From positions 12,127 through 76,126 of the forward strand of contig CAUBGU010000001.1 of NCBI GenBank assembly GCA_958435545.1: a stretch of 64,000 nucleotides of DNA. Reading direction: 5' to 3'. The notes beneath the pieces were generated by a model. The model was not told the DNA's origin, searched no databases, and saw nothing but the letters and a program-made list of their open reading frames with translations. This DNA is from an uncultured Collinsella sp. (GTDB lineage Bacteria; Actinomycetota; Coriobacteriia; Coriobacteriales; Coriobacteriaceae). The translations under genes were made by a program, and so were the position numbers. This document shows positions 55,052-62,645 of this stretch, piece by piece (within the stretch, counting starts at the first letter, position 1; each line of letters opens with the position of its first letter).

Positions 55052-55963
55052 ATGTCTGCTTGCCCGCTGGTCGATTGCCATACCCACACCTCGTTTTCGG
55101 ACGGGCACGCCTCGTTTGAGGACAACGTTCGCGCCGCTGCTGCGGCCGGGTGCCACGTCATGGTCTCGACTGACCACCTCACCCTACCCGCCAGCATGGA
55201 CGCCAACTGCGAAGTGCAGGTTGTCGAGGGCGACCTGCCGGCACATCGCCTGGCCTTTGAGGACGCCCGCAAGCTTGCCGCGCAGATTGCGCCGGAGCTC
55301 GAGCTTATCTATGGCTTTGAATGCGATTGGTACGAGGGCTGCGAGCCTTTGGTCGAGCGCTGGTCAGCGGGTGCCATAGTGCGCTTGGGCAGTGTGCACT
55401 GGACTGGCGATCCGGGCGATATCATGGCCGGTGCTGCGGGCACGGCGGGGACGGAGGACGTCGCTCGTCCCGATACGCCCGATTCGCTTTGTGGCTGGGT
55501 CGACGATGACACCGACCTGCATGTTTGGGAAAACCTGGGCGTACGCGGCGTGTGGGAGCGCTATGTCGATAACTGGTGCCGCGCCTGTGAAAGCCCGCTT
55601 AACTTTGATGTAATGGCCCACCCCGACCTGGTCATGCGCTTTTCGAAGGAAGGCTTTGCGCCCGACTTTGACCCCGCGCCATTCTGGGAGCAGATGGCAG
55701 AGTGTGCACACGACACGGGCCGCCGCGTTGAGGTCTCGACTGCCGCGCCGCGCAAGGGGCTCGACGACTACTACCCCGCGACCGGATTGCTGCGTTGCTT
55801 TGCCCATGCCGAGGTGCCCATTACCTTTGGTTCGGATGCGCACCGCGCCTGCGATATCTGCTGGAACATCCGCGAGGCCCAGGCCCACGCCTACGACTGT
55901 GGCTATCGAACCTTCGACATCCCCCACCTCACCGGAGAATGGGAGCCCACGCCCCTCGCCTAA
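55052..55963 (+). CDS. PHP-domain phosphatase (probable histidinol-phosphatase)
   Basis: A 303-aa PHP hydrolase: DCHTHTSFSDGH, STDHLT, GFECDWYEG, MAHPDLVMRFS, then VEVSTAAPRKG and TFGSDAHRA carry the conserved His/Asp/Glu metal ligands in order. The HisJ/HisK group of PHP proteins dephosphorylates histidinol phosphate. The his operon next to it lacks a HisN domain (hisB is only the dehydratase), which supports that role. AAAGGAG precedes the ATG. Confidence 0.82.
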   Translation: MSACPLVDCHTHTSFSDGHASFEDNVRAAAAAGCHVMVSTDHLTLPASMDANCEVQVVEGDLPAHRLAFEDARKLAAQIAPELELIYGFECDWYEGCEPLVERWSAGAIVRLGSVHWTGDPGDIMAGAAGTAGTEDVARPDTPDSLCGWVDDDTDLHVWENLGVRGVWERYVDNWCRACESPLNFDVMAHPDLVMRFSKEGFAPDFDPAPFWEQMAECAHDTGRRVEVSTAAPRKGLDDYYPATGLLRCFAHAEVPITFGSDAHRACDICWNIREAQAHAYDCGYRTFDIPHLTGEWEPTPLA

Positions 55964-56277
55964 GACTAGTCGTTGGGGACACTCTTCACAAATGACCCCT
56001 TGGGGACGGAGGAAAACAGGTCGTTTTGCTCACCACCGACGCCCGTGCAACACCACCCGCCAAAAAGAACGCCCGTTTACTACGATGAACCGCAAACCTC
56101 CGACCATCGGCTTAATGTGGAAAATAAAACCGCAGGTAGAAGCGTTGACGATTTGCTCAAAATCGACGTGTGGTCAGCAGATCCAGTTTCATCGTAGTAA
56201 TTGGGCATGCTATTTGGCAGCGCCGGCAAAGACTGTCCCAAACGACTAGTCGTTTAAGAACGTCCCCAATGACTAGT
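55964..56277. repeat. Nested repeat block: REP-like units around a 124-bp inverted-repeat element
   Basis: The outer REP-like units are at 55964-56030 (GACTAGTCGTTGGGGACACT) and 56228-56277 (inverted; AAACGACTAGTCGTTTAAGA). Inside, 56077-56200 is bounded by perfect 13-bp inverted repeats TTACTACGATGAA and TTCATCGTAGTAA. Nothing in it codes. The last REP bases include the hisE stop codon. Confidence 0.7.
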
Positions 56278-56590
56278 GGCGGCGGGCGTTGAGTTCGCCG
56301 GCCAGTTCGTCGAGGGTGATGCCGTAGCGCTCAAGCGTCACGAGCAGGTGGTAGACCAGGTCGCCGGCCTCGTAGCGAATGTGATCGTGGTCGTTATCCT
56401 TACAGGCCATGATGACCTCGCTCGCCTCCTCGGCAAGCTTCTTGAGCAGCTCGTCCTCGACGTCGGTCAACAGGCGAGCGGTGTAGCTCTCCTGCGGCGA
56501 TGCGTCGCGACGACCATGAATCACCTCGGCCAACCCCGTCAGCGTCTCACCGATATTTCCATCCTGAACATTCGCAGTGCGCACACCCAT
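56273..56590 (-). CDS. hisE: Phosphoribosyl-ATP pyrophosphatase
   Basis: A 105-aa HisE that hydrolyses phosphoribosyl-ATP to phosphoribosyl-AMP (step 2 of histidine synthesis). It has the MazG-like helical core SYTARLLTDVEDELLKKLAE, EEASEVIMACKD and YEAGDLVYHLLVTLERYGI. It is the last gene of the operon; its stop codon falls within a REP-like repeat. Confidence 0.95.
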   Translation of the reverse strand: MGVRTANVQDGNIGETLTGLAEVIHGRRDASPQESYTARLLTDVEDELLKKLAEEASEVIMACKDNDHDHIRYEAGDLVYHLLVTLERYGITLDELAGELNARRH

Positions 56591-56636
56591 GGTTCAATCC
56601 TTTCTGGTTGGCCAAGCGCTTAGTCGAGCGCCCGCC

Positions 56637-56966
56637 CTACGCGAGTTTCTTAAAGAAGCAGGTACGGTTGCCGGTGTGGCAGGCCGGACCCGGCGAGTCG
56701 ACCTTGACCAGCAGCGTATCGCTATCGCAGTCGGCCCAGAGTTCCTTGACCTCCTGCATATTGCCGCTCGTCGCTCCCTTGTTCCAGAGCTCCTGGCGGC
56801 TACGGCTCCAAAACCACGTGGTGCCGGTCTTGAGCGTCAACCCCACCGACTCCTCGTTCATCCAGGCAACCATAAGCACCTCGCCGGTGTCATACTGCTG
56901 AACAACACAAGGAATCAGCCCCTTGGCGTCATATTTAAGCTCGGTAGCATTTACCACCCCAGTCAT
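56637..56966 (-). CDS. hisI: Phosphoribosyl-AMP cyclohydrolase
   Basis: A 109-aa HisI (step 3): [56 protein letters not shown] and the final zinc Cys in GNRTCFF. GGAGG immediately precedes ATGATG; the second ATG (56966) is used here. A 159-bp gap containing the structured repeat separates it from hisF, the only large gap in the operon. Confidence 0.95.
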   Translation of the reverse strand: MTGVVNATELKYDAKGLIPCVVQQYDTGEVLMVAWMNEESVGLTLKTGTTWFWSRSRQELWNKGATSGNMQEVKELWADCDSDTLLVKVDSPGPACHTGNRTCFFKKLA

Positions 56967-57008
56967 CATTCCTCCCAAGTAACAAACGAAACCCCACAGG
57001 TCGGCGAG

Positions 57009-57107
57009 GGTTGTCCAGGTGCCGCAGGTTGCCGCGAAAGAGGAGCGACGCGTACTTTGGTACGCGAGCGACGGTTTGAGCGGCAAGATGCGGTGCCTGG
57101 GCAAGCC
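57009..57107. repeat. Structured dispersed element, copy 2 (downstream of hisF)
   Basis: The same 99-bp fold as at 3011-3109: CCAGGTGCCGCA pairs with TGCGGTGCCTGG, TTGCCGC with GCGGCAA, GCGTAC with GTACGC. Against copy 1, CCAAG/CTTGG becomes CCAGG/CCTGG, CCCGA/TCGGG becomes CCGCA/TGCGG, and GCCCC/GGGGC becomes GCCGC/GCGGC. The loops GAAAGAGGAGCG and GCGACGGTTTGAG are unchanged. Same orientation relative to the upstream gene. Confidence 0.8.
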
Positions 57108-57125
57108 GCAGCGCAGCCCGCAGCA

Positions 57126-57908
57126 CTAGAAGTCCAACCTCACAGGAATGCCTTGGCTGGCCATATACTCTTTGACTTCGCGAATGCTGAAGGTCCCAAA
57201 GTGAAAGACGCTGGCCGCCAGCACGGCATCGGCTTCGCCCTCGATCACGCCCTCGGCAAAATGCTCGAGCGTGCCCACGCCGCCGCTCGCGATGACGGGA
57301 ATCGGCACCGCGCGCGCCACGGCGCGGGTGAGCGCCAGGTCAAAGCCGGCCTTGGTGCCGTCGCGGTCCATACTGGTCAGCAAGATCTCGCCGGCGCCGC
57401 GACGAGCCGCTTCCTCGGCCCACGCCACCGCGTCGATACCCGTGGCGTTGCGGCCTCCCGCGGTAAAGACCTCCCACCTATCGGCACCCGGCTCTCCGGG
57501 CAAACCGACGCGCTTGGCATCGATCGCCACGACCACGGCCTGGCTGCCAAACGCCGCGGCAGCCTGGCTGATCAGCGACGGGTCACGCACGGCGGCAGAG
57601 TTGAGCGACACCTTATCGGCACCGGCGGCAACCATGGTCCGCATGCCCGCCAAGTCGCGAAAGCCGCCGCCCACGGTATAGGGAATAGCGAGCTCCTCGG
57701 CTGCGTGCGCCGCCATCTCGATGGTCGTCGCACGGTTGTCACTCGTCGCGGTAATGTCCAAAAATACGACCTCGTCCGCACCTTCGCGGTCGTAGGCGCG
57801 GGCCAGCTCCACCGGGTCGCCCGCATCGCGCAGGCTCACAAAGTTGACGCCCTTGACCACACGGCCGTCCTTGACGTCCAGGCAGGGAATTACACGCTTG
57901 GTAAGCAT
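57126..57908 (-). CDS. hisF: Imidazole glycerol phosphate synthase, cyclase subunit
   Basis: A 260-aa HisF (beta-barrel). With HisH it converts PRFAR and glutamine-derived ammonia to imidazole glycerol phosphate and AICAR. It has [59 protein letters not shown] and [13 protein letters not shown]. Its AICAR product feeds purH. It starts 3 bp past the hisA stop. Confidence 0.97.
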   Translation of the reverse strand: MLTKRVIPCLDVKDGRVVKGVNFVSLRDAGDPVELARAYDREGADEVVFLDITATSDNRATTIEMAAHAAEELAIPYTVGGGFRDLAGMRTMVAAGADKVSLNSAAVRDPSLISQAAAAFGSQAVVVAIDAKRVGLPGEPGADRWEVFTAGGRNATGIDAVAWAEEAARRGAGEILLTSMDRDGTKAGFDLALTRAVARAVPIPVIASGGVGTLEHFAEGVIEGEADAVLAASVFHFGTFSIREVKEYMASQGIPVRLDF

Positions 57909-57911
57909 GAT

Positions 57912-58655
57912 CTACTCCTCCCCTCGGGCGGCGGCGAGCGCCTGGGCCAACGTAAAGCTGCCCTCATAGAGCGCACGACCGGTAATGGCGCCTTCAATCG
58001 CGCCCTCACCCACCGCGGCCAGTGCGCGGATGTCGTCGAGCGTCGAGATGCCGCCCGAAGCCACAACGGGAAAACCAGCGACCTCGGCCACATGACGATA
58101 CGCCGCCACATCGATGCCCGTCTGCATGCCATCGCGCGCGATGTCGGTATACACCAGATGCTTAAAGCCCAGCTCGGAAAGCTGCGCCACGGCATCGTCG
58201 AGCGCCACGCCTGCACCGTCACGCCAGCCGTTCACCTTGACCTGGCCGTCGCGTGCGGCAATGTCAGCCACCAGCAGCTCGCCAAAGCCACGAGCCGCCA
58301 CCTCGGCAAAACCTGGCTCGGTCACCAGCACGGTGCCCAACGCGATGCGGCGAGCACCATAGCCGGCCAGCTCGTCGATGCGCGCGAGCGAGCGGACACC
58401 GCCGCCCACTTCTACGGACAGACCGTCGACGCCGCAGATGGCCTTAATCGCCGCCGAGTTGGCAGCGCACGCGTCCTCGCCCTCGCCAAAGGCAGCGGAC
58501 AGGTCGACGACGTGCACCCAGCTCGCGCCCTGCTCGACAAAGGAGCGGGCAACGGCCACGGGGTCGTCGGAATATACCTTGCAGCGGCTGCGATCGCCGC
58601 GCTCCAGGCGCACGACCTTGCCGCCGATCAGATCGATTGCGGGAAACAGGATCAT
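57912..58655 (-). CDS. hisA: ProFAR isomerase
   Basis: A 247-aa HisA barrel that isomerises 5'-ProFAR to PRFAR: FPAIDLIGGKVVRLERGD, WVHVVDLSAAFG, VEVGGGVRS, LGTVLVTEP, YTDIARDGMQTGID and VVASGGISTLDDIRAL. The start overlaps the hisH stop by 4 nt. Confidence 0.97.
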   Translation of the reverse strand: MILFPAIDLIGGKVVRLERGDRSRCKVYSDDPVAVARSFVEQGASWVHVVDLSAAFGEGEDACAANSAAIKAICGVDGLSVEVGGGVRSLARIDELAGYGARRIALGTVLVTEPGFAEVAARGFGELLVADIAARDGQVKVNGWRDGAGVALDDAVAQLSELGFKHLVYTDIARDGMQTGIDVAAYRHVAEVAGFPVVASGGISTLDDIRALAAVGEGAIEGAITGRALYEGSFTLAQALAAARGEE

Positions 58656-59353
58656 CGGCCGGCCTCCTCGACGATGTTGACGAAGTTCTTAAGGATGCGC
58701 TGACCCAGCGCGGAGGATTTCTCGGGATGGAACTGGCAGCCCCACACGTTGCCATGGCGCACGATGCATGGGAAGCTCCGCGTATAGTGTGTGCGTGCCA
58801 GCACATCGGCGGCATCGGTGTCATCGGCCACCGCATAGCTGTGGGTGAAATACATGTTGGCACCCTCGGCAAAACCGGCAAGCAGTGGATCGGCCGCACC
58901 GGCGGGCGTCATGTGCACCTGGTCCCAGCCCACGTGCGGCACCTTAAGGCGACTCGACTCCAAGCGCGTGCACGAGCCGCGCATAATGCCCAGCCCATCG
59001 ACCCAGGGACTGCCAGCCTGCTCGGGGGCGTTACCGCCGGCAATCGCGCCCTCGTCCGCAGGCACGCCCTCGTTGCCGCGCTCAAAAAATAGCTGAAGGC
59101 CCAGGCAGATGCCGAGCAGCGGAGTTCCGGCGGCGACGGCATCGAGCACCGCGTCCGCCTCGCCGCTCTGGCGCATAAAGGCGATCGCGTCATAGAACGC
59201 GCCCACGCCCGGGATGACCAGGCCGTCGGCGTTGCAGATCTGCTCCGGATCGTCCGACGTGCAGGCAGCGGCACCGGCGCGCACAAGCCCGCGCACGACG
59301 CTCGACAAGTTACCCTTATGGTAGTCGACCACCACGATCTTCGGTTCGCCCAC
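58652..59353 (-). CDS. hisH: Imidazole glycerol phosphate synthase, glutaminase subunit
   Basis: A protein of about 233 aa, class I glutamine amidotransferase: IPGVGAFYDAI (oxyanion side), the nucleophile Cys in LLGICLGLQLFFERG, and His/Glu in WGCQFHPEKSS. The GTG at 59353 has GGGAGGG 4 nt upstream and is preferred to a TTG at 59377. It supplies ammonia to HisF. Confidence 0.96.
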   Translation of the reverse strand: MGEPKIVVVDYHKGNLSSVVRGLVRAGAAACTSDDPEQICNADGLVIPGVGAFYDAIAFMRQSGEADAVLDAVAAGTPLLGICLGLQLFFERGNEGVPADEGAIAGGNAPEQAGSPWVDGLGIMRGSCTRLESSRLKVPHVGWDQVHMTPAGAADPLLAGFAEGANMYFTHSYAVADDTDAADVLARTHYTRSFPCIVRHGNVWGCQFHPEKSSALGQRILKNFVNIVEEAGR

Positions 59354-59398
59354 GCGACCCTCCCTTTCCCCATTCAAAACCTGTCCCTTTTTGGCAGG

Positions 59399-59986
59399 TT
59401 ACAGCGAGCCCTTGGTGCTGGGGATGCCCTGCACGCGGGGATCGAGCTCGCAGGCGCGGCGCATTGTGCGGCCCACGGCCTTAAAGGCGGCCTCGATAAT
59501 GTGATGCGAGTTGCCGCCCGCCAGTTCGCGCACATGCAGTGTGAGCTTGGCGTCGCGCGCAAAAGCGTAGAAGAACTCGACAGCCAGCTCGGTATCGAAG
59601 GTGCCCACGCGCTCGGTTGGCACGGGCAGCTCGCAATAGGCCTGCCCGCGGCCCGAGATATCCACGGCGGCCATCACGAGCGTCTCGTCCATGGCAATCG
59701 CCGCGTCGGCAAAGCGTGTAATGCCCGCCTTGTCGCCCAGCGCCTGGCAGAACGCCTCGCCCAGCACAATACCCGTGTCCTCGACGGTATGATGCGCATC
59801 GACCTCAACATCGCCCACCGCATGCACCGTCAAATCGAACAGGCCATGGCGGCCAAAGGCGTTGAGCATGTGGTCGAAAAACGGCACGCCGGTCGAGATA
59901 TCGCACGTACCGGTTCCATCCAGGTCGAGCTTGACGACAATGTCGGTCTCACCCGTCTTGCGGGTCACCTCGGCATAACGGCCCAT
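59399..59986 (-). CDS. hisB: Imidazoleglycerol-phosphate dehydratase
   Basis: A 195-aa dehydratase without the HisN phosphatase domain found in enterobacterial HisB: FFDHMLNAFGRHG, DAHHTVEDTGIVLGEAF, GGNSHHIIEAAFKAVGR, ending GIPSTKGSL. It removes water from imidazole glycerol phosphate. It abuts hisC directly. Confidence 0.97.
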   Translation of the reverse strand: MGRYAEVTRKTGETDIVVKLDLDGTGTCDISTGVPFFDHMLNAFGRHGLFDLTVHAVGDVEVDAHHTVEDTGIVLGEAFCQALGDKAGITRFADAAIAMDETLVMAAVDISGRGQAYCELPVPTERVGTFDTELAVEFFYAFARDAKLTLHVRELAGGNSHHIIEAAFKAVGRTMRRACELDPRVQGIPSTKGSL

Positions 59987-61102
59987 CTACATCTCCTCCT
60001 TCACCAGCGCGGCAAACGCAGCCAGCACCTCGTCGTTTTCCTGCGGCGTACCCACAGTGATGCGCAGACAGTCCGCAAGGCCCGGCGCATAGCTAAAGTC
60101 GCGCACCAAAATCGAATACTCATCACGCAGACGCTCGCGCACGCGCGTGGCATGCGGCGTGCGCACGAGCACAAAGTTCGCCGCGCTCGGCCATGCCTCC
60201 ACGGGCATGCCCTCGGCAGCCATTGCACGCAGGGCGCACAACTCGCACTCGCGCTCGGATGTAACTTGCGCCACCACGGGCGCATACGCATCGCGCGCAC
60301 GCACGCAGGCAAGCGCCGCCGCCTGGCTCAGCACATTGACCGAGTAGATCTGGCGAATCGCCGCGAACACATCGATGACCTCGGGTGCCGCGATCACGTA
60401 GCCCAAACGCGTGCCGGCGGCGCCAAACGCCTTGGACAGCGTATGCAGAATCACCAGGTTTGGATGCTCGGCGATAAGCCCTTGCGCCGTGGTGGCCGCG
60501 CCAAACGAATCGTCGGCAAACTCAACGTAGGCCTCATCGACCATCACCACGCCGGGGCAGGCATTGCACAGGGCCGCGACAAAGTCGAGCGGTGCCACGT
60601 CACCCGTGGGATTGTTGGGCGAGGTCACGATCGCCAGGCTGCACTCGGGCGCCGCTGCGAGCACAGCTGCCTGGTCAAGCTCAAAGGTCGCGGGGTCGCG
60701 CCACACGTCGCGCACCTCGGTCTGGCAGAGCGACGCAAAGAACGCGTACTCGCTAAAGCACGGTGGGCAGTTGAGTAGAGTCCTCCCCGCGCCGCCAAAC
60801 GCCAGCAGATAGTTATAGAGCAGCTCGTCGCCGCCGTTTCCCACGCAGATGTTCTCGCGCGTCACGCCATGCCAGGCAGCAAGCTCGTCGCGCAGGTCGT
60901 TAGACATGGGATCGGGATAGCGGTTGAGCGGCGTGGCAGCCAGGGCGGCGTCGACCGCCTCGCGCACGCCGGCCGGCACGGGATAGGTGTTCTCGTTGGC
61001 CGAAAGGTTGATGCGCGTGGGCGTAAAGTTGGGATCGTAGGGCTCAATGCCGGTCAAGTAGGACTGGACGAGCTCCTTCATGCGGGGCGTCAGCTCGGCC
61101 AT
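59987..61102 (-). CDS. hisC: Histidinol-phosphate aminotransferase
   Basis: A 371-aa PLP enzyme of fold type I: LSANENTYPVPAGVREA, VGNGGDELLYNYLLA, SPNNPTGDV, VDEAYVEFAD, and the PLP lysine in TLSKAFGAAGTRLGY. The ATG at 61102 follows the hisD stop by 1 nt (TAATATG), with GAGGAGG inside the end of hisD. Confidence 0.96.
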   Translation of the reverse strand: MAELTPRMKELVQSYLTGIEPYDPNFTPTRINLSANENTYPVPAGVREAVDAALAATPLNRYPDPMSNDLRDELAAWHGVTRENICVGNGGDELLYNYLLAFGGAGRTLLNCPPCFSEYAFFASLCQTEVRDVWRDPATFELDQAAVLAAAPECSLAIVTSPNNPTGDVAPLDFVAALCNACPGVVMVDEAYVEFADDSFGAATTAQGLIAEHPNLVILHTLSKAFGAAGTRLGYVIAAPEVIDVFAAIRQIYSVNVLSQAAALACVRARDAYAPVVAQVTSERECELCALRAMAAEGMPVEAWPSAANFVLVRTPHATRVRERLRDEYSILVRDFSYAPGLADCLRITVGTPQENDEVLAAFAALVKEEM

Positions 61103-61103
61103 A

Positions 61104-62540
61104 TTAGGCCTCCTCGACGACCGCGTCAGCACCATTCGCGCTTGCAGCCGCCAGGTCCACGCCCTCGGCAACCGTCGCCACGGCGTCGCCCGGCCAGGCG
61201 ACCTTGGTCAGGTCGGCCGCGGCCAGAGACTCGGCGCTCACGGCATCCTCGCCCTGCTCCAGCACACGGCGACGCAGTGCGGCAGAAAGCGCGTGTGCCC
61301 ACAGGCCCTCGGCCTCGGCCAAACGCTGCGTAGCGGGAGCATCGGAGAGCAGGCCCTCGGGCGTATAGCAAATGACACTCGAGCGCTTGACGAACTCCTC
61401 CACCGAAAGCGGGTTGGAGAACATGGCCGTGCCGCCGGTCGGCAGCGTGTGATTGGGGCCGGCAACGTAATCGCCGAGCGGCTCGGAGCTCCAAGCGCCC
61501 ACAAAGATGGCGCCGGCGTTGCGAATACCGCCGAGCAGACCCATCGCGTCCTTGCAGTGCAGCTCAAGGTGCTCGGGCGCCACGGTGTTCACGACCTCGA
61601 CAGCGGCAGCCATGTCGGCGGCCACTACGATGGTGCCCTCGTTATCGAGCGAGGCACGCGTGATCTCGGCACGCGGCGACTGCGACACCAGGATGTCGAT
61701 ACCCGCCTCGACCTCGCGCGCAAACTGCTCGTCGCAGGTCACCAGATAGCAGGCTGCCAGCGGATCGTGCTCGGCCTGAGCCATCAGGTCGGCCGCGACC
61801 ACCATGGGCTTGGCCGTAGCATCGGCCAGCACGCAGACCTCGGACGGGCCGGCGACCATGTCGATGCCCACGTCGCCCGAGACAATCTGTTTGGCAGCGG
61901 CAACAAAAGCGTTGCCCGGGCCGGTGATTTTGTCGACGCGCGGAATGGTCTCGGTGCCGTACGCCAGCGCGGCCACGGCCTGAGCGCCACCCACCATATA
62001 GATCTCGTCCACGCCGCCGAGCTTTGCCGCGGCGAGCGTATACGGGCTGATCAGGCCATCTTTCTGCGGCGGGGTCACCATGACCACGCGCTTGACGCCG
62101 GCAACCTTGGCGGGAATGGCATTCATGAGCACCGTGGAGGGATACTGCGCGCGACCGCCCGGCACGTAGATGCCGGCCGCCGCGAGCGGGGTCACCTTAA
62201 CGCCGAGCATCGTGCCGTCCGCACGCGTGGTAAACCAGCTCTGCTCGACCTCGCGCTGGTGGAACTCACGAATCTGGCGTGCAGCCTTTTCGAGCGCCGC
62301 GACAAAAGCGGGATCGAGGCCTTCGAGCGCGGCATCGATCTGCTCTTGCGGCAGACGGAAGCTCTGCAGCTCGACGCCGTCAAAACGCTGACAGTAATCG
62401 CGCACCGCGGCATCGCCGTTGGCACGCACGTTGGCCACGATATCGCGGGCGGCGTCGACGATGTTTTGCGGCAGCACACCCTTGCGGTTGAGCTGGTTGG
62501 TAACGAGGCGCTCACCGGGAGCAAGCTTGATGGTCTTCAT
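61104..62540 (-). CDS. hisD: Histidinol dehydrogenase
   Basis: A 478-aa HisD, zinc- and NAD-dependent, carrying out the final two oxidations from histidinol to histidine. It has VPGGRAQYPSTVLMNAIPAK, TGPGNAFVAAAKQ, DMVAGPSEVCVLAD, QAEHDPLAACYLVT and GPNHTLPTGGTAMFSNPLSV. The C-terminal 30 residues form an Ala-rich extension. It is 105 bp downstream of hisZG. Confidence 0.97.
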   Translation of the reverse strand: MKTIKLAPGERLVTNQLNRKGVLPQNIVDAARDIVANVRANGDAAVRDYCQRFDGVELQSFRLPQEQIDAALEGLDPAFVAALEKAARQIREFHQREVEQSWFTTRADGTMLGVKVTPLAAAGIYVPGGRAQYPSTVLMNAIPAKVAGVKRVVMVTPPQKDGLISPYTLAAAKLGGVDEIYMVGGAQAVAALAYGTETIPRVDKITGPGNAFVAAAKQIVSGDVGIDMVAGPSEVCVLADATAKPMVVAADLMAQAEHDPLAACYLVTCDEQFAREVEAGIDILVSQSPRAEITRASLDNEGTIVVAADMAAAVEVVNTVAPEHLELHCKDAMGLLGGIRNAGAIFVGAWSSEPLGDYVAGPNHTLPTGGTAMFSNPLSVEEFVKRSSVICYTPEGLLSDAPATQRLAEAEGLWAHALSAALRRRVLEQGEDAVSAESLAAADLTKVAWPGDAVATVAEGVDLAAASANGADAVVEEA

Positions 62541-62645
62541 ATCGGTATCCCCTATCGGTCGAGGTTTTGTTCGAGAAACGAGAGACCGGGCGGCGGTGCC
62601 AATCAGCCCGCAGCCCGGACGTTGGGGCGCCCGTACGTGCTCGCG

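Noticed and set aside
57000..57125. ZTP riboswitch suggested by CCTGGGCA near purine/histidine genes
   Set aside because: The upstream half of the ZTP aptamer is not present, and the element lies at the 3' ends of purH and hisF rather than in a leader.
56935..57126. Small minus-strand frames (for example [20 protein letters not shown]) across the structured repeat
   Set aside because: They translate the repeat itself; the covarying base pairs explain the conservation better than a peptide.
56577..58703. 708-codon plus-strand frame through hisI-hisA
   Set aside because: It spans several well-conserved his genes on the other strand plus the intergenic repeat, so it is a shadow.
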